22,366 bases of DNA from Bolinopsis microptera (GCF_026151205.1 NW_026971888.1:1-22366), one strand, 5' to 3'. Shown: positions 1 through 7,447, counted from the stretch's first letter. Made by a program: numbers and translations. Notes: a model not told the origin generated them from the sequence alone.

Positions 1-779
1 AACAAGACTCTTTAATTATAGGTGGTTCTTTGCTAAAGTTCCGTTCATTTGGCTGAATTTGTCGAATCCATTTCTCTTGAGAACTCAAAGTTTTAGTATA
101 CCTCCAAGTCAAATTTATTTTACGGATTGAAACAGTTAATTGAATTAACCCGTAAAACTCTTAGAGGCACAGCTACAGTGACTTTGGTCATTAGTCCAGT
201 GAAACTTTCAAAATATAAAACACCGATAACGGGTCTACTCAAATGATCCAGGGTGTTGGTCATTAGTCCGGAAAAACTTTCAAAATATACGGACCTTCAA
301 ATGATCTAGGGTACATAGTTCCGTGTTGATTAGTTTCAATTGAGCATTAACGAGGCCACGCATCGGCGATCTAGAAGCCGTGTTTCGATGCGTCCTAACG
401 GCAACAACACTGCCCGACTATATCTGAATTTTAGTTGCGATAGCAACAAGTTACAATTCGACGTAGCTCTCAAATAAGCTACAAGTTCAATTCAAATCGG
501 AAATATAAAAAGACTCTCAATATATGAACCTTATCTCCGAAGGTATCTATTTAATGAATTAATGGAAGTATTATTATATTTGAAGGCTTATTATACGACT
601 CTATCAATTGTGTTCAAGTAACCATAAATTGAGACTGATTAAAAGCTCTAAAATCTAAAATATAAAATATAAATAAACCACAACGGCAGTAGCCAAAACT
701 TCCGCAAAAGAAACCTTAAAAATTTTCTGACCTATTTAGAAATAAAAGATATTATAAATTTATCCAAAACTTCTTGCAG
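1..779. other. AT-rich non-coding DNA upstream of gene A
   Basis: No reading frame of useful length or protein-like composition is visible on either strand. The stretch is AT-rich and probably intron or 5' flank of gene A, since it ends in a 3' splice site (TTCTTGCAG at 771-779). It contains a short direct repeat (184-312). It also contains an inverted repeat in which ACGCATCG (358-365) pairs with CGATGCGT (386-393), with a nested cggc/gccg pair inside; this could form a hairpin, but nothing ties it to a function. Further gene A exons may be hidden here but cannot be picked out by eye. Confidence 0.6.
184..312. repeat. Two-copy short direct repeat
   Basis: Two adjacent, imperfect copies are visible at 184-254 and 256-312. 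Each begins TTGGTCATTAGTCC, continues through a shared ACTTTCAAAATATA, and ends in a CAAATGATC-AGGGT block. The first copy has about 13 extra bases in its middle. It looks like a local tandem duplication in non-coding DNA. No known element family is recognised. Confidence 0.7.
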
Positions 780-916
780 GTTCAGAGATACTTGTAAGTC
801 CTGAGGCTCACAAAGCAATACAAAGTGACAGACCAATACGAAGTGAAAAAGAAAGAGAAAGTAATGTGCCAGATAATGACATAGTCCTAGATTGGGGAGC
901 AAAGCAAGAGTATGAG
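780..916 (+). CDS. Gene A, internal exon (unrecognised protein)
   Basis: This is inferred to be an internal coding exon. It is preceded by the acceptor TTCTTGCAG (771-779) and followed by a GTAAAA donor at 917. Only one frame is open across the whole stretch; it starts at 782, so two bases complete a codon begun in an earlier exon that I cannot identify. It encodes about 45 residues of hydrophilic, charged sequence, including SEILVSPEAHK near the start and DIVLDWGAKQEYE at the end. The exon ends on a codon boundary (phase 0). That joins it in frame to the repeat exon beginning at 1075 or 1078, which is the main support for it being real. No domain is recognised. The alternative is a chance open stretch between fortuitous splice motifs. 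Confidence 0.55.
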
Positions 917-1074
917 GTAAAAACGTTCTACTTCCATTATTTATATAAATGTTAAGTGATCACAATTGAAATTTACTTTATTTAGTCTTGGTTGGCGAGG
1001 GGGAAATTTGAAGATAAATTGGGCAGTGTTGTTGATTAAGTTTGATCTGATATCATATGTATTATTGATTTCAG

Positions 1075-1611
1075 CAGAGCGGTCAAGTGTACGAAGCCTA
1101 TTGTTTGCATGTTAAAAAACCATCAAAATCCTTACAAAAGGTTACAGCTTCCTTACAAAAGGTTACAGCTTCCCCCAGCTACTCCAAGAAGGAAGAAGCT
1201 TTTGGTTCCAGTCACAGGGCTGCCCCCAGCTACTCCAAGGAGCAAGAAGCTTCTGCCCCCAGTCACAGGGCTGCCCCCAGCTACTCCAAGGAGCAAGAAG
1301 CTTTTGGCCCCAGTCACAGGGCTGCCCCCAGCTACTCCAAGGAGCAAGAAGCTTCTGCCCCCAGTCACAGGGCTGCCCCCAGCTACTCCAAGGAGCAAGA
1401 AGCTTTTGGCCCCAGTCACAGTGCTGCCCCCAGCTACTCCAAGGAGCAAGAAGCTTTTGGCCCCAGTCACAGTGCTGCCCCCAGCCACTCCAAGGAGCAA
1501 GAAGCTTCTGCCCCTAGTGACAGTGCTGCCCCCAGCTGCCCTGATGAGCAAGAAGCTTCTGCTCCCAGTGACAGTGCTGCCCCCAGCTGCCCCGATAAGC
1601 AAGAAAAATGA
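1075..1611 (+). CDS. Gene A, terminal exon encoding a Ser/Pro/Glu-rich repeat protein
   Basis: This is the last exon of gene A. It follows the acceptor TTTCAGCAG, a tandem NAGNAG site, so splicing at 1075 or 1078 would include or skip one glutamine without changing frame. The reading frame runs through VYEAYCLHVKKPS, then a twice-repeated SLQKVTA (1129-1170), then eight 17-residue units of the type PSYSKEQEASAPSHRAA plus a partial ninth. It stops at TGA 1609-1611. The repeat is hydrophilic, with alternating acidic, basic and Ser/Pro residues and no cysteine framework, so an extended or disordered C-terminal tail is likely. Frame choice rests on the phase-0 junction from 780-916; two other frames (one plus, one minus) are also open because the unit length is a multiple of three. 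The protein family is not recognised. An ATTAAA at 1950-1955 is a possible polyadenylation signal. Confidence 0.6.
   Translation, partial: QSGQVYEAYCLHVKKPSKSLQKVTASLQKVTASPSYSKKEEAFGSSHRAAPSYSKEQEASAPSHRAAPSYSKEQEAFGPSHRAAPSYSKEQEASAPSHRAAPSYSKEQEAFGPSHSAAPSYSKEQEAFGPSHSAAPSHSKEQEASAPSDSAAPSCPDEQEASAPSDSAAPSCPDKQEK
1129..1170 (+). repeat. 21-bp tandem duplication in gene A
   Basis: Two identical 21-bp copies (1129-1149 and 1150-1170) encode SLQKVTA twice. They sit immediately before the 51-bp array and are separate from it in sequence, so this exon has gained tandem repeats at least twice. Confidence 0.9.
1174..1608 (+). repeat. 51-bp coding minisatellite (8 full units plus a partial one)
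   Basis: Eight 51-bp units fill 1174-1581 and a partial unit runs to 1608. Each unit has an AAGCTT hexamer inside the EEA/QEA codons. The units vary in a pattern: units 1, 3, 5 and 6 carry AFG where units 2, 4, 7 and 8 carry ASA. The end of the unit changes in steps, SHRAA in units 1-4, SHSAA in 5-6 and SDSAA in 7-8. The start of the unit drifts from PSYSK to PSHSK and then PSCPD. This graded pattern, with a partial two-unit (102-bp) alternation, fits expansion by unequal exchange with older units toward the 3' end. Allelic length variation is likely. It is not a CRISPR array: there are no spacers. Confidence 0.95.
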
Positions 1612-2234
1612 TAAAGAAAAGACAGCGTCAAAGTGGAATGAAAACGAAAACAATGTCAACTGTCAAGACAGTAAAAACTCTTACCCATGTCTAAAACAAC
1701 ACCCAATTGATTTAAACTATGTCATAGTCAATCATTGTACTTTATCTCAATTTATCTAATGTCTCACTGCACCAGTCACAATATGTCACAACTCACCGCA
1801 CTCGCGTGATATACGTGGTCAGATTGAAACGCAGTTATAAGATATGAACTGCAATAATCATCTTACGTCACCTCTTAGTAGTATTTGAGCTCGTTAGTGA
1901 TTGTAGTTATAGATTTAGATTTTTGGGCTGTTAATTTAAATATAATTTTATTAAATATTTAGAGTTTATTAATTATAAGTCGAAAATGTATGGTATGTTC
2001 ATTGTTCATGATGTTTATCTTTATATATTGGCTTAAACTAACCTTACATTATCATATTGAAACTTTTCACTGCGTAGTTTTATTCATCTCAAATAATTAA
2101 GATTGATTTCTGACGCGTATTTAGTATTCACCATAGACTTATCAAGTTTCTCCCAGATCTTTATATCCTATGCTATCCTAAGTCCTAACTTCATCAATAA
2201 AATAAACTAACTGATAACTTGGTATTAGAACACA
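1612..2234. other. 3' UTR of gene A and intergenic/promoter region of the PRDM9-like gene
   Basis: AT-rich with no coding frame. It should hold the gene A 3' UTR (ATTAAA at 1950-1955) and the 5' region of the next gene. A TTTATATCC motif near 2160-2168 lies about 70 bp before the PRDM9-like ATG and is only a weak TATA candidate. Overlapping AATAAA motifs at 2196-2206 are repeated at the same place in the second copy. The sequence from about 2174 onward is duplicated from about 6956, which marks the 5' edge of the tandem duplication. A TATTAG just before AACACAATG, present in both copies, could be a splice or trans-splice acceptor. Confidence 0.5.
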
Positions 2235-2424
2235 ATGTCACTGTGGAAGTTATTTGAAGGTATCCGGTACTGCGGAGGGGTGTGTGAACACAGTCTCAGA
2301 AGATATAAAAGAATAAGAGATAACAGAGATAAACTAGTTGAACTCGGTTTTATGACACTAGATGAACCTCTGGAATGTTACCGGACTAAAGAATGGGAGG
2401 AACATACCTCAGCCTACTCAGAGT
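2235..2424 (+). CDS. PRDM9-like: PRDM9-like exon 1: KRAB A-box-like segment
   Basis: This exon encodes 63 residues plus one base of the next codon, starting at the ATG in AACACAATG. Residues 23-39, [17 protein letters not shown], match the pattern of the second half of a KRAB A box (RY, hydrophobic, N, then L-hydrophobic-x-hydrophobic-G). In PRDM9 the equivalent stretch recruits co-factors. The first half of a KRAB box is not recognisable, so it may have diverged or be encoded by an unseen upstream exon spliced at TATTAG (2229). The exon ends GAG T, with a GTGCGT donor at 2425. It joins exon 2 to give YSEYETLLKQQ. The other nearby GT (2423) would give an immediate stop, which settles the donor. 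Confidence 0.75.
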
Positions 2425-5400
2425 GTGCGTTTCATCTTCATTTATAATTATAGTTTGGTTTTTATGGATTTTAATGTAAATGAAGTTTCCTTTTCTCATA
2501 GTGACAGTGTTCGTTAGAGACAGTTCAAATATGAACCGTATTTTTTGACTCTAATGAAATTTAGAAAATAAATTTCTTATAATATTGGTTTTCTTATTCA
2601 ACATATCTACTTCTTTACAGATGAGACGTTGCTGAAGCAGCAGGAAGAAGGTCTTATAAAGCTCGAGGTTGAAGTTAAAACGGACCCCAGGAATCCTTCT
2701 GAGAGATACTCAGACAGTGACAAAGATAGTCCAGTAGTTAATAAGCAGAGGAAATCACCCAAGAAAAAGAATAAGTCTCAAAAGAGCAGAAATAAGATAA
2801 GAGGAAGTCAGAAACATAATATCAAAGTAGAACAGGTGGATTGTGTGGAATGTGTAGAAGTAAGACAAGTTACTCAGCTTGTAAACGAAGAAGCTGAAGC
2901 TCCAGAAGTGGAGGAACTGGAGATGTTTCTACACTCAGAACCGGAGTCTATACCAGCACTACAAGATCTACTTGTTAACAAGAATCTAACCTCTCATCTC
3001 AGAGATGGTCCTGTAGATGTGTGTAAACTGATCGCAGAAAACCCAGAGTATACACATGAAATATGTGAGGCTAACATAGACTCTCTTTAAATGTCTGATG
3101 AGGAGTTTTATAAAATTACCTGCGAAACTTATCCTGGGGGCTGGGAAAAGTTCCTGGAGGACATGTTAGTAATTATTTGCTTACCTTATTATATAATTAA
3201 ATAATTTTGGTTGCGCTATAGATTACGTGTGTTGCTTCCTCGCAAAAACCTTAATCAAAGTTCTGACTCCTGATTAAGTTTGTTACTTCTACTTAGTAAA
3301 TAGTAATGCTATGAATTGTCTAATAGTAACTACTATTCAGGGAGAACTCAGAGTACTCAGAATCCTCAGATGATGAGAGAATTGAGCTGCCCCCTGATCT
3401 CTACAAAGATCTCATGTCAGACAAGGATAAGGAAGATGTGTCTGAAGACGAGGAGGAGCAGTATCAGTATGGTAGAATTATCAAGGATCCGACTGATGGT
3501 TGTCTCCATCGAGCACTAGACTTGTATGACGACTATGATAGCATGACCCAGGAGGAGTAAGTTTTATCTCTTTCCTGTTCTGCTCTCAAAATTAATGACC
3601 ACATAAAATGTTTCTGCATTTTGAATAATGGCATAGTGCTAGTGAATTGTACATATAATTGCTAACAATTTAATTGTCCATCTTCCAGGTATAATAAAAA
3701 GGTGAAGGAGGTGCTCAAAGATATGGACAGAATCACTGTGCTAGATGATGAGGACACCGAAGTTAAAGGGAGAACTAACTATAGTACCATACCACGTTCC
3801 GATGGAAGAATAGTGACATCCCACCTTGATGCCAACCAGCCATCCTGTAGCGATATTGAACTTAGTGATAGGGAAACTCCCAGTACGAGTAACAGTTCTC
3901 ATAGAAATAGTGAAACCAACAAATCAGATGATGTTAGAACTGGTGACAGACCAGGTGGTAGAAACTTGATTGGGTCTGATATCAGTTCCAGCTCTGTTAC
4001 ACAAACAAAGAAACTCCCCACTATCCTTAGTAACAGAGAAGTGTACGAGAATATTGACAATATTCCTCGTCCTTCCTATTGGTTACCTGAGACAGCACCT
4101 GACTCTGAGAAGAAAGAGGAAGAGATAGATGATTTCGAATATCTAGGAATGTTGGATGATGGATATCTGCTGAGTCTGTTTGACGAGGATAAAGAAGATA
4201 ATGCTGAACTAGTGTGCTCGGAGAAAATAACAGAAACACAAGCACTGGCCTCTGTTTCTCAAACAGATAATACTAGTGGAACAGATAAAATCACTAGAGA
4301 TGAAGATCTCACCACACCAGTTCCCCAACTCCAAGTAGCTGCAGGAGAAGTGTCTAAAAATAGACGCAGTAACCCTCCTAGACTTGCTAAAGAGGGGGTC
4401 ATATATCGTGATGATATCGAAGATCTGGAGGAGGTCTTACAGTCTGAATATTGTAAGTTACTGCGGATATGACAGTCAACTTTTTTTCATTGCCAAATTC
4501 GATCTTACTGGTTGTAAAGAATATCAGTCATTTCACATCGAACTGCGCTATGGTGTGCAAATAACTTTTAAATCCGCATCAAAATGCCAAATTAGGGAAT
4601 TAGAGTATCCTGCGTGGCAGTAAATGATGCTAAACTGCCCCTAAACTATGGATGGTGTTTGCCCCATTGGCCCACAATGTTTGTTGAATGTATCTTATCA
4701 TAATTATTAAAGAATCTTTATATAAATATCCGCAGTTTGCTGGCAGTGTAAAGATTATGTGAGAGGAGAATGTGGACTACATGGTCCTCTACTCCCTTGT
4801 TTAGAAGATATCACCCAACCTGGAACTAAGAAAACAGCTAACTTCCCAGTACCAAGTTGTATTGAAATAAAAGAATCTACAATTCCTAGAGCTGGAAATG
4901 GAGTATTTGCGACTTTGTTTATTGAACCAGGAAGTATATTGGGTTAGTTATTTGTTTTATTGAGAATTACTATCATTCTTTTTGCCACCATTTTGTAGGG
5001 GGCACCTGTTTAATCCAACCTTTTATTCACAATTTTTGAAGGTGTTGATTTAAGATCTTGTGTTCACTCATTCAAGAACAAAATAAAACAACATCTGATA
5101 TTCACATTATCATTTATCAGGTAACTACAAAGGAAAGGTAGTATCTGAGAAAGAGTACAAGAAGTTAGAGTCTGCAGATAAAGAGAGTGGGTATTCGTGG
5201 CGGGCTGTGAGTCAGGACGGAGATGTAATCTACCTGGACGGGGCGAGTCACAGGGCTAGCAACTGGTTACGGTTTGTTAACTGTGCTCGGGGTCAATGTG
5301 AGGAGAACGTCCTAGTTAGAAATATCCCAGGTATGATATGGTGCACTTATTCTTCAGTATGGGGCATAATTGGGGGCCTGGATCATTGTTCAGTGTTCAT

Positions 5401-6528
5401 TGTTAGCATTCCTGAAATAAAGATAATAATCTACTAGGTGGAATACAGTATTATTCGTATAAGCCTATTGGGTTGGGGGAGGAATTACTAGTATTCTACG
5501 GAGAGGACTATTTCGAAGAATTAGGATATTCTTTGCAAACTGATCTTGACACTGGTAAGATTAACTTCTTATTATTATTTAGTGGTCGAAACTTTTCCCA
5601 GAATTAATCATCACGAGTTTTCTACAAATGTTAAATTTAATTATTCAATCTTGGGAATTTGGCTGCAAGGAGAGTATGGTAATTACATCTCACTATTAGT
5701 ATTAAGTAACTACCTTTCAAAATAGGACAAGAATATCATTGTACTGCAACTGGTTGTCTGAAGCTGTTTAAGACGCAGCAAGAGCTGGAGAGACACACTT
5801 GTTGGAGAACTCGAGGAGTATCAAGCAGAGAAAAAGTACACAAGTGTGAAAGGTGTGGGAAGATGTTTGCTGAGAGGGGTACCTTAACTAAACACATTAG
5901 GACAGTACACGATAAGGTAGCGAGACACAGCTGTCCTTACTGTAAATATAGGACTGATCGCCAATACGATCTCGCGAAACACATGTTAACACACACGGGA
6001 GACAAGCAGTACAAGTGTACACACTGTGACTACGCTGCTATTGAGAAGAAGAAGCTCACTACTCACATCTACCAACACCACACTAACAAGACGTACAAGT
6101 GTCAGTACAAGCATTGTGGTGTAAGGATGGCCTCCCAACAGGAGCTGCATGATCATATCAGAACAGAACATCCAGTACTAAAACACAGATGTGATATTTG
6201 TCCTATGTCATTTAACAGTGCAACGACTCTACTACGACACAAGCAAACACATAGCACAGAGCTGGATTCAAGGTTTGAGTGCAAGTACTGTGGTAAAAGG
6301 TTTGCACAGCAAAATCACCTTAAAAATCATTCTGTTACTCACACTGGTGAGCGGTCACACAAGTGTAGTGTGTGTGGTAAGAGGTTTACTCGGAAAGGTA
6401 GTTTAACAACCCACATGAGGATACATACGGGAGAGAAACCCTTCTCATGTTCATACTGTGATAAAAGTTTCAGTCTTAATAATAACAAAACCAACCATGA
6501 AATTACATGCAAAAGCAAGATTGGTTAA
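2235..6528 (+). CDS. PRDM9-like: PRDM9-like KRAB / SET / C2H2 zinc-finger histone methyltransferase (8 exons)
   Basis: By family, PRDM9 is a nuclear SET-domain enzyme that methylates histone H3 (K4 and K36) at sites chosen by its zinc fingers. The exons are 2235-2424, 2621-3164, 3341-3556, 3689-4452, 4736-4942, 5121-5330, 5438-5554 and 5726-6528. All seven introns are GT-AG and all junction phases agree (1,2,2,1,1,1,1), giving 1017 codons counted from the first ATG. Domain order: KRAB A-box end (about 23-39), acidic/basic linker, weak SSXRD-like stretch (541-571), CCCH zinc knuckle (C573, C576, C584, H587), PR/SET (about 600-745) and zinc fingers (753-1012). The three tyrosines matching human PRDM9 Y276, Y341 and Y357 are present as Y643, Y715 and Y731. 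Odd points: codon 220 is TAA (3088-3090) and codon 221 is ATG, so either two products exist, or this is a nonsense or sequence error. Starting at the second ATG gives 796 residues that keep SET and fingers but lose KRAB. The linker is much longer than in mammals. Confidence 0.85.
2621..3164 (+). CDS. PRDM9-like: PRDM9-like exon 2: charged linker with in-frame TAA-ATG
   Basis: The exon follows the acceptor CTTCTTTACAG and ends before a GTTAGT donor at 3165. It encodes an acidic stretch, then a lysine-rich segment ([16 protein letters not shown]) that could serve as a nuclear localisation signal, then an acidic, leucine-containing region. TAA at 3088-3090 ends that frame after 219 residues. The next codon is ATG (3091) and the same frame continues through [10 protein letters not shown] and [10 protein letters not shown] into exon 3, splitting the ATG codon as AT/G. 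So a 219-residue KRAB-bearing product and a 796-residue SET/finger product would sit head to tail in one frame. Alternatives are a nonsense mutation, readthrough or one wrong base. Confidence 0.7.
3341..3556 (+). CDS. PRDM9-like: PRDM9-like exon 3: acidic linker
   Basis: The exon follows TACTATTCAG and ends before GTAAGT at 3557. It starts by completing an ATG codon and ends with GA of a GAG codon (phase 2 at both ends). It encodes about 72 residues rich in Asp, Glu, Ser and Tyr, with [19 protein letters not shown] and a QEE end. No catalytic or metal-binding motif is seen. The region lies between the KRAB-like and SET parts and may be a flexible protein-interaction segment. A slightly longer open frame offset from it (3316-3519) is a shadow and lacks splice support. 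Confidence 0.75.
3689..4452 (+). CDS. PRDM9-like: PRDM9-like exon 4: long linker with SSXRD-like C-terminus
   Basis: The largest exon after the finger exon. The acceptor CATCTTCCAG ends at 3688, and the donor GTAAGT begins at 4453. It encodes about 254 residues. It begins [16 protein letters not shown], possibly helical, and continues through a Ser/Thr/Asp-rich region. A hydrophobic-acidic patch ([19 protein letters not shown]) resembles activation-type segments. It ends in a basic-then-acidic stretch (residues 541-571, [12 protein letters not shown] then RDDIEDLEE). The position and charge pattern of this last stretch, just before the zinc knuckle, correspond to the SSXRD motif of PRDM9, but the residue match is weak. 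The exon splits a TTT codon with exon 5. Confidence 0.8.
4736..4942 (+). CDS. PRDM9-like: PRDM9-like exon 5: zinc knuckle and start of PR/SET
   Basis: The acceptor is ATATCCGCAG and the donor GTTAGT is at 4943. The exon opens with [18 protein letters not shown], a C-x2-C-x7-C-x2-H knuckle with exactly the spacing of the pre-SET knuckle of PRDM7/PRDM9, followed by the same HGP. It then enters the SET fold with [10 protein letters not shown], the G-x-G strand that contacts the S-adenosylmethionine cofactor in this family. This is one of the strongest pieces of evidence for the PRDM9 assignment. Confidence 0.9.
5121..5330 (+). CDS. PRDM9-like: PRDM9-like exon 6: core of PR/SET domain
   Basis: The acceptor is CATTTATCAG and the donor GTATGA is at 5331. 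The exon encodes GNYKGKV, where Tyr643 aligns with human PRDM9 Y276. Next come GYSW and a YLDG turn, then [17 protein letters not shown], the SET signature that holds cofactor and substrate (NCAR at 694-697; human PRDM9 has NCARD). Nothing expected is missing. An open frame that continues into the intron (to 5437) is not part of the protein. Confidence 0.9.
5438..5554 (+). CDS. PRDM9-like: PRDM9-like exon 7: end of PR/SET domain
   Basis: The shortest exon. The acceptor is ATCTACTAG and the donor GTAAGA is at 5555. It encodes [19 protein letters not shown] followed by EDYFEELGY. Tyr715 and Tyr731 align with PRDM9 Y341 and Y357, the latter being the catalytic-site tyrosine in LLV(W/F)YG. With Y643, the active site looks complete, so methyltransferase activity is plausible, unlike the degenerate PR domains of many other PRDM proteins. 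Confidence 0.9.
5726..6528 (+). CDS. PRDM9-like: PRDM9-like exon 8: C2H2 zinc-finger array
   Basis: The final exon follows TTTCAAAATAG and ends at TAA 6526-6528. It encodes a lone degenerate finger near the SET domain (CTATGC...ERHTC, residues 753-776). Eight further fingers lie between residues 788 and 1012: seven C2H2 (the fourth with a wide C-x4-C) and a last one ending in Cys instead of His. Classic TGE(R/K) linkers occur only before fingers 7 and 8 ([18 protein letters not shown]), the arrangement of DNA-binding fingers. All fingers differ both in backbone and in helix residues, so the array is not a recent tandem expansion. The fingers sit in one exon, as in vertebrate PRDM9. Confidence 0.95.
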
Positions 6529-6949
6529 AACTTGATTATTTTGAGGTAAATAATCATAAGATTATGTTTGTCATTGTTATTGTTAATCAATTCTTTTAGA
6601 ATTGACGAACTCACTTTTAATGATTAGAGTTTATTGCGTGTTGCTTGTTCGATAACATTTTTCTGCTGATTTATTTTTCTAGCAACCTGCAGCCATGAAT
6701 TAACAAAATTTCATTAATTAGCTAATATCAATAAAAACAAATTTTCGGTTCAATTTTTAATGTCACCAGAATGACAGAGTTACCCAGGCCATCTTGGATA
6801 TAAATAAAGTTAGACAGTAATATTATGTTAAGAAAAATTATGTTAAGAAAAGAAATACCAATAAAACTTCACAATTATTACACGTCTTGTGTTTGATACA
6901 CTAATTTTAATTTCGCATGTTTATCATAAATCAATGAGTCTACTCGATG
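6529..6949 (+). other. 3' UTR of the PRDM9-like gene and duplication boundary
   Basis: AT-rich with no coding frame. It contains AATAAA at 6730-6735, 6803-6808 and 6860-6865. A short tandem ATTATGTTAAGAAAA occurs around 6823-6852. It ends where similarity to the region before the first exon starts again (about 6950), so the duplicated unit is about 4.78 kb from about 2174 to 6949. Confidence 0.6.
6860..6865 (+). promoter_or_regulatory. Probable polyadenylation signal (AATAAA)
   Basis: This is the last of three AATAAA motifs after the stop codon at 6528. It is followed about 20-35 bases later by a GT-rich stretch (CTTGTGTTTG), the usual arrangement for 3' end cleavage. That predicts a 3' UTR of about 350 bases. 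The two earlier motifs could serve as alternatives. Confidence 0.5.
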
Positions 6950-7447
6950 ATATCTTATCCTAACTTCATCAATAAAATAAACTAACTAATAACTTGGTAT
7001 TAGAACACAATGTCACTGTGGAAGTTATTTGAAGGTATCCGGTACTGCGGAGGGGTGTGTGAACACAGTCTCAGAAGATATAAAAGAATAAGAGATAACA
7101 GAGATAAACTAGTTGAACTCGGTTTTATGACACTAGTGACTAGATGAACCTCTGGAATGTTACCGGACTAAAGAATGGGAGGAACATACCTCAGCCTTCT
7201 CAGAGTGTGGGTTTCATTATTTATAATTATAGTTTGGTTTTCATGGATTTTAATGTAGATGAAGTTTGCATTTCCTTTTCTCAATGTTCGGTAGAGACAG
7301 TTCAAATATAAACCGTCCATTTTACTCTGATGAAATTTAGAAAATAAATTCCTTATTATATTGGTTTTCTTATTCAACATATCTACTTTTTCACAGATGA
7401 GACTTTGCTGAAGCAGCATGAAGAAGGTCTTATAAAGCTCGAGGATG
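6950..7447 (+). repeat. Clean part of tandem duplicate copy 2 (5' region, exon 1, intron 1, start of exon 2)
   Basis: The sequence from about 6956 repeats that from about 2174 in direct orientation. TAACTTCATCAATAAAATAA, the ATG context, exon 1, intron 1 and the first 60 bases of exon 2 can all be aligned by eye. Exon 1 differs by a single substitution (TAC to TTC before the donor) plus a 7-bp insertion, while intron 1 has many substitutions and several small indels. Copy 2 exon 1 is 7010-7206 and exon 2 starts at 7397. The junction lies in or near a TATCCTA motif that also occurs twice at the copy-1 edge (2164-2170 and 2174-2180). Confidence 0.9.
7145..7147 (+). other. Premature TGA created by a 7-bp insertion in copy-2 exon 1
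   Basis: Copy 1 reads CACTAGATG where copy 2 reads CACTAGTGACTAGATG. The seven added bases (within 7136-7143) shift the frame, giving GFMTLVTR and then stop, cutting the KRAB-like segment right after its conserved LGF. The insertion leaves CTAG on both sides of TGA, which fits replication slippage or the footprint of an excised transposon. Confidence 0.85.

Noticed and set aside
1174-1608. CRISPR-like direct repeats
   Set aside because: Units are contiguous with no unique spacers, code for protein, and lie in a eukaryotic gene.
1153-1659. 168-residue minus-strand frame across the same repeat
   Set aside because: It is an antisense shadow of the repeat with no splice or start support.
1109-1759. 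216-residue plus-strand frame across the minisatellite (PPATPRSKKLL repeats)
   Set aside because: It is open only because the repeat unit is divisible by three; the splice phase from 780-916 selects the other frame.
3316-3519. 67-residue plus-strand frame overlapping exon 3
   Set aside because: The exon 3 frame is fixed by matching phases on both sides; this frame runs back into the intron.
4027-4245. 72-residue minus-strand frame inside exon 4
   Set aside because: It is antisense to a well-supported exon, with no splice or regulatory support.
4384-4623. 79-residue frame running past the end of exon 4
   Set aside because: It is out of frame with exon 4 and extends into an intron that has clear GTAAGT and CGCAG ends.
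5986-6406. Frames on both strands within the zinc-finger exon (5986-6171 minus, 6191-6406 plus)
   Set aside because: They lie over the finger frame, which has regular C2H2 spacing throughout, so they are shadows.
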